Below, piece after piece: positions 19,001 to 30,400 of a DNA stretch of 64,000 nt (its first letter is position 1; each line of letters opens with the position of its first letter). Source of the stretch: Pachypanchax playfairii (Eukaryota; Chordata; Actinopteri; Cyprinodontiformes; Aplocheilidae); contig SSNP01000017.1 of assembly GCA_006937955.1 (NCBI GenBank), positions 1,827,369 to 1,891,368 on the forward strand. Reading direction: 5' to 3'. Below the pieces are notes generated by a model. The model made no database searches. It was given only the letters and a program-made list of their open reading frames with translations, and was not told the origin of the DNA. The position numbers were made by a program, and so were the translations under genes.

Positions 19001-21350
19001 GGCGTTTTTATGAAGTTTTATCTAAAACTGAATTCTGGTTTTATTACAGAATTTCTTATGTGTGTACACATTTCAAGGAACATGAGTGGTTGAGTATTTG
19101 TTAACAACATAAGACTTGACAACAATAAGTAGAGACATGGTTTCATGTTTCTTGTCTTATTCTGTCTCAGTTTCACCCACACCCTGTTATTCATTGCTTA
19201 TTTTGGCTTTGGGTGTTGGGTTTCATTTTGGTTTTCATTTTATCACAGTATTGTTTAGGTTTTTCCATGTCTGGTTCATGTGTTGATGTGTGCTTGGTTT
19301 TAACAGTTCACAGTCTATATATGGTCGTGTCAACTCGTTTACACCTGCCTCGTTAGGATCTGGCACTATTTAAGCCTGGGGCTTCTCTCAGTCCAACGCC
19401 AGATTGTTGTCCACAGTCTGTTCATGCCTATGAATAATCAGCCACACTGTCGCCTACTTGCTTCCCAATAGACTCCAAGTCTGTTTCTTTTGTTTTTCAT
19501 TTGACTAATGATTCTTTGAGCCTTGGACTAACTCACCGTTCATCCACAGAAAGTTTCAACCTTGAGTTTTGTGTCGCTCTACCCATATCAAATAAACTTT
19601 ATTTCTATTTGCCAAGCCACGCCTCTCTCTGTCCTCTGCATCAGAGTTCAGCCACCGTTCTGGTTCCTCACAATGGGGCGTGATATAAAGAAACAGGAGA
19701 ATCTGACAGTGAACACTGAACCAGGAAGCTAAAAAAAAAACTGAGGAAGCAGACTGCTGACATGAAAACCAGGTGATTACAGATGAGCAGCAGCTGTGAG
19801 TGATCAACAAGAAAACTTATGAACAAGGCGATTTTAATGAAAAAGCTGTAACTGAGAATAAAACAGAAAAGCAATTACAATCGTAAAGCTAAGACTGAAA
19901 CTTAAAATACATTGAAATAAAGAGATAATCAGAGATGACGAGACAGTGACGTAACAGTAAACATTTACCAGATTTACATAATCTGGTCTGATTTGGAAAA
20001 GATTTCTACATAATCTCAAAACAGGATGTAAATAAAGGTCATTTATTTTCAGAATTTTTCCATTGGTTGTGATGTTTTGTCAGCTATAATGTTTCAAAAA
20101 TGTGGTTCGTCGGTGCATGTCTTGTCTCTGTCCTAATGTTGTTTTTAACTGTTATTCTGTTACCAAATCACAGAGGAAAATGAGCCCAATTTTGGAGTTT
20201 TAATAAAGAAATAAGGCTAATTCAGAATTAACAGTAAGTTTAGATTAGAAATGACTGAAACACAGATCCAGCATGAGCTGAAGTCCATGTATACATTAAT
20301 ATCTTTCATCAAAATAACAAAGCTGTATTGTTTCAGAGTAGTTCAGACACTTGGGGTTAAATGTGTTCATCATGAAGAAGCTGTAGGTTTATGCATAATG
20401 CAGTTCTGAGTGTCTCTTCACTATAAATGCTGTAATTTATGTGATTGCACTTTACGGCTGCAGCACACTGAGGACTCTCTCGTTTCTTATATACTTTGCT
20501 TATATCTCATGATAATTGAAATTGCTGGACTGAAAGCGAGATTATCTTCCGTACTAGCTTTGTTCTAATCCAAAAAGAAAGAAATCAAGCGCGCGTGTTT
20601 TAACGTATAAGCCGTTGGCATTGAAGACATTACAGGCAGATTGGAAGGATCTCTTCTGTGTTAAAGAATTAATCCTTTTAGTGCTGATGTGTGTGAAATC
20701 ATGCATCTTTAATGTGTGCAAAGTGTTGATGAAAAAAAAATCTCCAAAATATATTATGCATTCTCTTTTAAAGCTCTATTTAGCTTATTCTCACATGTGC
20801 TTTATTGTCTGATTGCATCTGTAAAGATGTGGATAACATCCCCGGTGAGGCCTGCTAATAGATTGTATTAAAAAAAAGGACCAAATTTTAAAAACTGTTA
20901 TTTTTATTCCACATTATTTTGCTTGTTGTTGCACATGTGACATAGCATGTTTTGTTACTTGAGGAGACACAAAGTAAAAAGAGTCCAAGTCATACTTGAG
21001 TGTCTCAAAGGAAAATAACTTGGATTCAATATATTGATCAGCAGCAAAGAGCGACCGTGAGAGAAGGAAAGAAGGAATGTGCTGGTTTTCGGTCAAATAG
21101 GCAAGTTTAACAACATGAATGGGAAAACAAATTAAACACATTACTAAAGCTGTTAAAATGTGAACCACAGCTTTAATTTCTTATAGTAACCAAAACCAAA
21201 AGGGAGAATAAATGTTTTAAAACAGACCTACACAGGTGATAAAATAAATTATTTTTTCAGACTCTGTTCATTGAACTGTGTTATTAAGTTAAATTGAGTA
21301 ATACCTTTGTATCTTGATGAATGAATTATAAAGGCTTCTAAAAGTGACAT
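16041..21350. other. intergenic region upstream of MATE gene C
   Basis: No coding exon is supported here; open frames are short and have random composition. The first few hundred bases should contain the gene C promoter. Two AGGTCA nuclear-receptor half-sites lie at 16147-16152 and 16185-16190, which could be chance. A short CA run ends near 16859. The LTR-like stretch near 19.3-19.7 kb is listed separately. Confidence 0.6.
19300..19690 (+). repeat. LTR-like stretch, possible degenerate solo LTR
   Basis: The stretch resembles the layout of fish retrotransposon long terminal repeats: a TATATA-like and TATTTAAG box near 19316-19375, a pyrimidine-rich CAGTC/CTGTT segment, an AATAAA at about 19589-19594 followed by T-rich sequence, then a C-rich end with the word GTTCCTCACA. 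No flanking target duplication, primer-binding site or coding domain was found, so the class and ends are uncertain. Confidence 0.25.
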
Positions 21351-21359
21351 TTATAAATA

Positions 21360-22066
21360 ACCTTAATTCCAAATATGTAGGGACATTGTAAGAAGCCAAT
21401 ACACACAGATTGCAATGATTTGTAAATTTTATAAACCCAGTTTAATCTCAGCAGAACATAAACAACACTTCTAATGTTGATAAGATTTTTGTTAATTAGA
21501 TAGAAAATATTGACTCTTTTTGCTTTTGATGGCATTAAGACATCTAAAAAAAAAAATTTTGGAACATGCTGATTGTGTAGCATCTTGTCTTTTTTTTTTA
21601 ACATCTGTCTGTAAACATCTGGGAAGTGAGGAGACCAGCTGAATCCTCTGAGTCTTTAAATCTTTTTAAAATGACTCGCTGTAGATTTTAGGACCTTAAA
21701 AGTCTTCAGCATTTCATGTTGAGGAATATTTTTCTCAAATCGTTCCACAATGTTTAGATGCAGTTTGTCACAGACTGTTAAACCTCTGCTCATCTTTACG
21801 TCTTCACACTCAGTCATGTTACTGTCAATTAACCTAATTAGATGTTAAATCTCCATCCATTGATTAATATTGAATTATTACGTTTACTTTTCAGGCCTTT
21901 TGTTCCATCTGTCTCACTTTTTTGAGAATTGTTGTTGCCATCAATTTCAAAATGAACTAATATTTTATAATGTAATGTTACAATATCTAAGCTTTAACAT
22001 TTGATATGTTGTTTATGTTCTATTGGATGTAAAATATAAGTTTGAAATAAAATCTGCATCTGAGCA
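21360..22066. mobile_element. degraded non-autonomous DNA transposon with long inverted repeats
   Basis: The left part (TTCCAAATATGTAGGGAC, then GCAATGATTTGTAAA, then AGAACATAAACAACA near 21460) is mirrored on the right: TGTTGTTTATGTTCT near 22007-22021 reads AGAACATAAACAACA in reverse complement, and the neighbouring sequence is also similar. The internal text resembles a very common teleost repeat that ends in an ATTCCAAA...TTGGGAC type terminus. It carries no open frame of interest and abuts the piggyBac-like MITE at 22076. Confidence 0.6.
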
Positions 22067-22075
22067 GGTGTTTCT

Positions 22076-22666
22076 TTAAAGAAGCCATTTCATACACATT
22101 TCAGGACTTTGTGGTTATTTCTTAAGTATTAACCTGTAATAGGAAACATTTTATATCTAAAAAACATCAGGAAACACTGATAAACAGACCTTTCAATCTC
22201 TCTGCGTCAAGATTCATCTGGTTTTGTCTGGTTCTGTCAGGCTTCGGTCAGCAACTCATTATTATTCATTATTTGAATTTGTTGGACTCTCATTGGCTAA
22301 CAAACTAGCCTATGAGAGCAAAGAATACTGTTTCCTGCCCCGCTGCGCATGGCAACAGCAGACATTCTCTCTTCCTTTTTGCTACGGCTTATGCTCCAGC
22401 TTTTAGCCAGCAGCATGCTAGGCGTGGTTTCAACTGCGGGAGCTGCCGAATACTAATGAACAAAGGAGTTGTGACAAAACAGATAAAGGCTGTTCTGACT
22501 CGGAAGAACTCTGGTTTTATCGCCACCTGCGTAGTTTGAGAGATTAAGACTGAAAGAGAATTTGTTGACCTGTTTTCACACCCACTAAGAAGGTAAGAAC
22601 ACTGTGGAGCTAAAATATTCAATAGAAACCTCAGAAAAAACATTTTTAATGGAAGGGCCTCTTTAA
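22076..22666. mobile_element. piggyBac-like MITE, copy 1 (TTAA-flanked)
   Basis: The element is bounded by TTAA at 22076-22079 and at 22663-22666. Inside these are imperfect terminal repeats, AGAAGCC on the left and GGCCTCT on the right. A second, inverted copy lies at 61113-61542 and shares most of its sequence, including the stretch around TCATTGGCTAACAAACTAGC. This copy is about 160 bp longer, because roughly 22385-22535 has no counterpart in the other. Short open frames inside it have no recognisable transposase signature. Exact TTAA duplication is the hallmark of piggyBac insertion. Confidence 0.8.
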
Positions 22667-25600
22667 ACACATTCAGGTGGGTCATTGTGTTATTTTCTCA
22701 GCCATGTAGAGTTTCCAGCTGTAGAGTCTTATTTTTAAGCACTTAAAAACCATTGCTTCAACAGAATAGTCAATAAAATCCACTACAATTAGAAAAGGTT
22801 GATGAGTCAGTGTCAATGTTTCTCCTGGATTATGTAGCGTAACCCTGCGACGAATGGTTGTATGTTTGAAATTTGGAAAATCACAGCTGGTTTGTAGCAA
22901 TTTCATGATTAAATACAATTCTAAAACACACAGCTGTTACTATGACATAGTGAGTGTTATATTATGTCTTTAGTTAATAAAAATATAAAAAGATGAGCTT
23001 CCACATTCAGCGATAAGATGCAGGAGGATCAATAAATAAAACTCTTCTCTATTATTCAACAATGACATATCTTTATTTATGTAGTTTGAAAGACTGACTG
23101 GGCCCAATAAACACAAAATGATGTTCACTTCAAACCGGAAATCTATACAAAACATATTTTCTGTAGACGTGAAACCATTTTACTTGAAAGAAGTCACATG
23201 TTGTTAATAAATGGCAAATTTGCAAAGCCCCTAATAGTCAGGCCACTGCATGTGAATACCAGTAATTTGACAATATTACTATTAAGGAGTTAACAATAAT
23301 GCCAGAGGATAGTATAATATCATACAGTATATGTTCAATTTGTAACGGTTTAATCAGATTACTTTTTACCAGTTTCATACATTAAAAAAATAATTGGTCT
23401 GACCCTGTTATGCTTTCCATTATCTATACGATCTATGAGAACATTGCTGCATCAGCGTCATGATGCTGCTCTTAATACTCACTAAAAGGATTTTTGCTGA
23501 TATTTTCAGCATTACGAGAGTCTCCTGCACCCTCGAACATCAGCACTCTGTACATTAGATCTAAGTTCCCATGACGATCCTTCCATGTACAACCACAACT
23601 GTTCACGACCTCGACTGGTGTCAAGATGCGCTGTAAAAGATCACTTCACACTATCACGACATTGGCGGTGTGATGGGGTTGTACTCTACAAATGAGGGGA
23701 GCATGACCAGTCTTATTGTGAATTCTTGACCATTAACCCTACCAATGTGCAATGGGCCCCAAGTGTATAATACACTGCCATTACAGTTCTGATGCTCCAT
23801 CCAGGATCCACTGCCACCTGGATGAAAAGAAAAACACCATTACCTCACTGCAGAGGTTTTGTGCATGAGTAAAATCATTGTGGACATTCTGCCATGCGTC
23901 ACAAAGAGCCTACAGCAACCTTATTATTTGTCAGAAATCTTTGTCAAGCTTGGGTAAAGACCATTCATTTCCTGGCTGACTGTATTACGTCATCTCAGGG
24001 TTGTTATCCTGTGTAAAGGGGCCCATATTGAATTTTATCTCCATGATCTCTTTCTCATCCTCAGGCAAAAATTGTTACTCATCAAAAGTACCACAAACAT
24101 GACAGCCAATAGCTGTTACTGAACAATACTTACAGTAATTATCAACATGCATACTACAAGTAACCATTAGATTCTTATTTGCCATTTATCAACTCTGTTC
24201 TGTTTATATGCTTAAAACTGATTTTTTTTCTTTAGGATCATCATTGCATTTAAACATGCAACTTGTGTTTTAATTGTTTCTCTCTAGATCAACGTATGGA
24301 CATTGACTGGAATGTTTAGATAACGATCATTTGGTATCAACAATGTATATGTAAAACAGTATTTTAATATTGATTGATAATAGTATACAATTATCTAAAC
24401 TAACTGGCATGCCAGAGTGTCAGAGGCAGAATTGCTGAGAATCACAAATACTTGGTAGTAAACAGGTTTCTGCACAGGGTGCAAGAGGAGCAAGAAAAGA
24501 TCTGAAGATAAAGCTCCCTCCTGGGTTGCATGTTTCATTCTGCTGTACAGATTCTCAAGTAAAACAAGACACACTAAGAACTCATAATCCCCTTTTCTTT
24601 CATGGCAGGCATAAAAAACCCCAACTGATCACCGATTCAATCAGGTGCTACAAAAATACACACTTTCTGTTCTGTAAAACCGGCAGTAATGAGCTGCAGT
24701 GAGAACGTGTCAATACTGTTCTCCCGTGTCCTCTGATTCAACCCTCTCGTTTTCCAAATACACAACTGCACGACCAATACACCCGCACCCACACACACAT
24801 GATCAGATCATCTACAACGTGGTAAATATCAACAACATGAATGCACTTTGTCATAATAAAGGATAAAAATGAACACCATTTTTTTTTTCTGATTCCTCAA
24901 ACAACATCAAATACAATTTAAGGCTTAAATCAAACATAAGATCCAAAAACATACGTTGAAATATATATTTCTATTTACACTATTTCGTTATAGAAAAATA
25001 TGCTCAACTTGCACAGATTTTCAAACATGACCACATGAAACTGATCCAAGTGCACAAGACTGTCAGATTTCAGCATAAATATATTGGTTTCAGTGCAGCT
25101 GTGATAAAGAGATGCAAAAGCATCCTGGTGTCAAGAATATATCATACAAGCTACAACAATTCAGTAAACTAATGTTATTAATAAAGCTAATTACACGGTC
25201 ATACCACTGCCTCACAATCTGTAAACCTTTGGGGGGGTCAAATAACCACTTTTCATTGCCTTAAAACCTTTAATCTTTTAGTTTTTACACGTTTCAACAA
25301 GCAGCGTCTGTGCAGAATGGGGCTGTTTAGTGCAATTGTGACACAAGGGCTTTGCTGCACACGCCACAACCCTCCGACGACTGGACCAACACTGAGGTGG
25401 CTATTGAAAGGTATGATCTGCCTGACTGGTTGAAGGGACAGAGGCGGGAAATGAAGGGGAAGCAGTAAGCAAACCACAACTAAAAGGAAACGTCAAACAG
25501 TTGGAGAAAAATGGAGGCAGAGATCGGATATTCAGGCGCTGCAGGGTCCAGAACTCACGTTGAGATTAACCCAAAATGTCACAGTGCTTCTGTGTCCAGA

Positions 25601-27452
25601 GGCCCACGCAGGGGTGATGTGTTACAAAGCGTTAGTGTAGGAGTTAGTTCACATGAAAACCTTTTAGTGCATTCGCCTTAATGGTACCAAAATGTTGCAA
25701 AGCATCTGGTAATTTGTGTTCAGTCTGTAGCAGAATAACCTCCATCATCTCATTTTTCATGCTGTGACGTGTGTGTGTGTATGTCTATGTATGTGTATAT
25801 AAAAAACAGTTTACGTTTATGATCGTAAGCACATTTGTCCAATGTTTACATTTGACACAGACATTCACAAAGATTATTGTAATCTGCTGAGAAATTTTCA
25901 ATTTTGGGAGAATGAGATTATCCACAGGGCAGGTCAGGATAAAAGTCTGATCAGGTGGCGAAGTGTAGAGATCCAAGCTGGAGGTAAAGGATGCCAGCAG
26001 GTCCAACGTACGGTACAAAGTACAGACAGACGAGATACTCTGGAAAGAGAAAACAAAATGACTCAAGTCTCAGATTTAAAGCAAAGTTAACAGTTTAGGC
26101 TCAAATTCATCAACAGACTGTGATGTAGGCCGAAACCCTCCCTGCAGGGACAACACCCTGTTGTCCAAAAGTGAAATAAAGGGACTTTTTTTTTAATATA
26201 ACAAGTGTAAATGAAATGAAACAATTTAGAAATATTTTCCTGAACAAGAGTCCTCCCAGGTTTTGCGATGTCCTTTAGTCCAACGCCTCGGAACTCCATT
26301 CGTTTAGACTCACGGCTCGCTGTGACAAAACTTTTCACAGCTTCCCCTCTGTCAGTTTTGTGCCAGCTGAGTTTAAGGCAGACGTCCATCTTTTGATTGT
26401 GTGATCAACTGCGATCTGATGCAGAATTAATTCAAACTGCACAAACCTGCAGAATTTATTGGTCAAAACTGTTCATAGGACACTGAGAACAAACAAACAG
26501 TGGGTGCAAATAATGCCCAAAAATTTAAGCAAGAACGCTGAAATTTTTTGATCAATCTGGACGTTAGTGTTTAAATTTGCATGTTTGCATGTCTATTTCA
26601 GAGGCTCTTAGTATAATACAACTAAAGCATTTGCAAATGCACAGAAAATCTTTTACAAATCTCTAAATGGGTGGATTTCAAACAATGAAAGATGTCACAG
26701 TTTCAAGATTTATTTTCATGGGAAAAGATGCGTTTAAGTCTGCTGGGAACTGGAGCTAATATTAGCATCTGTTACATGAATTGCCACAGGAATATTAAAT
26801 ATTAAGCAGAAGAACAAAATATGTTATTGTTTGAAAACTTTCCCTTTTATGCTTCCATCATTAACCCCGCCCGATGTTTTTTCCTAATGTGCTCTCAGAT
26901 TTATCTATAAATAAAAATAATAAGGCCCTCGTCACTGTGGTGTACAAGATACACCATAAAAAATAATTTAATCAATATAGACCTTTATTGACTTCACTGG
27001 AACTGAACAATGGTGAGTAAAATCAATCTGTGTTTGCGTCAGAGCTTCATTGAGCCTCGAGCTCTTAGAAGCTTCACAGCTACTGCAGTAAAGTAAGAAA
27101 TGAAACATGTCATTACTCACTAAGGGTCTATTAATATGATATTATGGTGTTCTCTGCTAATGCAGCAGGAATTAATAAATAGAAAGATGAAACAAATGCA
27201 CGTCCTTTTAACTTGAGTCTAATCGGACTATAGAAACATTTATATATAAATAGGTTTGTAATATTTTCTATTTATCCCTTTTAAATTCTGCATTTGTAAA
27301 TCAGGTCCTCTAAATAAATATTAGATAAGAAAATTTGCTCAAACTATGAAAACGGAGCACAAAATGAAAAAAATGATAAGTCACCTTGGTTCTGGACACT
27401 AAGACCCACAAATTCTCTTCTTTTGATTTTGTCCAACAATTCTTTCTTGATG
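22667..27452. other. intergenic region, probably including the pitpnm3 3' UTR
   Basis: No gene is supported. Candidate - strand AATAAA signals for pitpnm3 are at 26984-26989 and 26455-26460, that is 460 bp and 1 kb past its stop; the transcript could also run further. A GT-rich run lies near 25767-25798. The patch at 23478-24070, listed separately, is richer in GC and more open than its surroundings but unidentified. Confidence 0.5.
23478..24070 (-). other. unidentified patch with open stretches, possible gene remnant
   Basis: On the - strand there are three open stretches in different frames: about 24070-23985 (starting PEDEKEIM, containing FNMGPFT), about 23821-23655 (preceded by a good acceptor TTTTCATCCAG, containing CNGSVLYTWGP) and about 23637-23478 (preceded by TTTTACAG, containing CGCTWKDRHG). 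Stops and frame changes separate them, and the gaps are too short to be normal introns. The + strand is also open over part of this span, so chance in a GC-richer patch is a real alternative. I do not recognise a family. Confidence 0.2.
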
Positions 27453-30400
27453 TCAGGGAGTAGTGTCTCCACGATGCATGGAGGCCCGTCCCCATGCCCC
27501 TTGTCCACCTCCTCCTCCTCCTCCACTGGGGTCCTTATCTGATTCCGGCTGGCTCTGGGCTCGCTCTGGTTTGGGGTTAGGTGTGCAGGGTGGGTCGGGC
27601 TGCTGGACTGACATGGTCCTGCGCAGGTGGGTGCGTTTGCACAGGAAGTCAGGCTTCGCCGAGAGACCAAACGAACCTTTTCTTAAGACCATACGAACCG
27701 AAGGGGATTTCTTGGGTCTTGCTCTGTGCCCAAACTGAAGCGTGGAGAGATGTGCTGCATAACCCTCACTCAGGAACTGCACATGCCACACAGAGACATG
27801 GTAGTAAGATCAAACACAGAGAAGTGAGAAGATTAAAATAAAAACTAAAGCTTTTCACGTGGAAACCGTGAGACAGGACAGAGACCATGAAAAGTTATTA
27901 ACGAAGACATAAAGGACATAAATGAAAATCCACTACCTGACACTGATTCTGGTACTTCTTTGATGGTCTGCCAACAATGTAGATCTGTGAGGGGCTGAGG
28001 CCTAACATGTTGTAAACAGAGATGTCCTTCATGGAGCCATAAGCAGAGTTGATCTTAATGTGACACTGGAAAGCAAGAAGAATAAAACAGAGATATGTTT
28101 GTATTTAAATCCAGCGTGACTCAAGGCTACAACAGGGACAAGCATGATACGAGATCCGTCGAGCTCGATGGGAACAGTTTGGGTCATAGAAGGAAGATTA
28201 ACTGCCCTGTTATTATCAAAGTGATGTTTTATTCACAGAGGCGTACCTCATGTATGAGATTTCTGAGGAAGATGGTCTTCTGTCGCAAGGGATCGTGTAC
28301 CAGGCCTTCCGAAAAGAAGATCATCCCATGAGGGAAATTGTGTTGTGAGAGCCACGATACAACACGCTGCTTCTGCATATCAGGGCGGCCTGTGATGTAG
28401 ATGATAAGATACCCGAGGTCCTGCCAATGTCTGCAAATAAAAACATAAAAACCAAAGAGATTCATTTAGAACAACCATTTTTTATGGTCTGTGTGATTTA
28501 TGTTAATTTAAATTTTCCTTTTCCACATTAATGTGCATAAAAAATGAGCAGTTATTTGAATTTAATTTGAAAAGAAAGATCCATTATTTTCTTTTTTTTT
28601 AGCGGAGAAAGTAATTAAAATTAAATCAATTAATTAAAAGTAAGTAAAATCTCAAAACAAAACAGCATCGACCACCAGAAAGAGTTTTTTGAGGACAACT
28701 TTTGTATAACCTTGAAATACTTTTTTATATGACTCCACAGTGAGTTCTGCATTTCCTCTGATCAATACAAAGACTTGATGAGCTAATCCAGCCCATTAAT
28801 AACATACTGTCAGCAAGGACGGACTCTGCCCGGAAAAAAGAAATGATTTGACAGTTATTGTAACGTATATGCTAAAACCGAATCATTTTAAAGACTGATG
28901 CCAGCTAGTCTTTAGCTTCAGCTGTTATGATGGAAGCTTTTTTAGTTTAGTCTGTGCCTGGAGAAAGAAAATATCTGTGTTTAAATCTTACGCAATAATG
29001 TCAAAAATGTGTGAAAAGCCCTTTGCAGAAATTTAGAAATGCAGTTAGAATACATGCATGTAGTCAATCATTAAAACCAGCTTGTAAAAGCTATAATACA
29101 AACAACATTGTCACTGTTATAGTTGTGTTTTAGAAAATATGCTTTGTCTCTGTGGCACTAAGTGACAGAGTTGTTGCACTGACTCCTCCAATGAGGATGT
29201 ACTAACTCAAGAAGAGCAGCTTTTGTATGTAACGCTGCACTATAGTCAACAATAAATGTATAATAATAATATCAAAAACCCAAAGTTGAGAAAAGTTACA
29301 TTTAGTTGTTTGGTCCTGATGGTCTTGTTCCGCAGGGACTTCCTGGAACAGTTTGTACCCTTGTATAAAACATGCTATGGTCCTTGAAGGGCCATTGATG
29401 TAGAGTTCATGTTTCTTGCTCAAATGTAAGATTAGAAGAACGAGAGACTGATAGATTAACTGTATCAGATCATCATGGTAAAGTGAGCATTTCGCTGACA
29501 GGTGAAACTGTCAATTTACTGACTGATCTGTGTTCCAGCCCACACATATAATCATGAGCCAGGTAATAATGGAAAGAATGGGACTGAGAGTACAAGTAGT
29601 TAAAGGTGGGATATGGAACTTGGAACAGAATAACACAGCACAAAGCCTTCAGCCATCTTGATGACAGGCTCGTTAACCCCCCGGCGCGCGCTCCAATGCT
29701 CAGGTCAACCAATATTCCTCACCAAACCCACTCTTATCCCCGATCCGAGCAGGACAATAAAATATCATGAGTTCAGCTCACTAATCATGCTCTCCAGCCC
29801 CGCTGATCACACACTGATTCTGATAAAAGCAGCTCCTACCTGTCCCATGGGAAACCCCAGAGGAAACCCTCTATGGCAAGCAAATAAGATATATAATCAC
29901 CAAGTATCTCCGATGCTATCAGCTGCTTGACCTGCAGACTCAACAGTACCAGCCTCACTGTGCTGGAGCATTTACGGTATTAGGCAACCCAAAATGGCGC
30001 CCGCTGCTCTGCCAGCTATTGGCTGGTAGATGTAAACAAAATGCCAATGTCGTGCCCGTCAAAATTAACATTTTATAATATTTTACTTCAAATATAATTT
30101 TTAAAGGAAATGCTGTATTTTCATTCTACAACCCTCTAAACACAAAGTGGAGGCATTATTTTGTTAAAAATATTGCTTTTAATGAAAATATTCCATATAC
30201 CACCTTTAAGCCTTCCTCTGAGTGACTTGCTCACCCTCTAGGTAAGGGTGAAGACTTCAGCTTCTGTATTTAGATGAAAAGTAAAGATTCTGCTCTTTTA
30301 TCAAAAGGAGTCAGTTAAAAAGGATTTAGGTAGCTGGAAGGATGCTCTCCAGACACCTTCATATCAAGGTGTTTTAAATATAAACCACCGGGAGAAGACC

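Noticed and set aside
22224..22685. Open frames on both strands of 60-98 codons
   Set aside because: They fall inside the piggyBac-like MITE and are not preserved in the second copy at 61 kb.
27463..27841. Two + strand open frames opposite the last pitpnm3 exon
   Set aside because: They are rich in proline and arginine because they read the complement of a GC-rich coding exon; there is no splice or family support.
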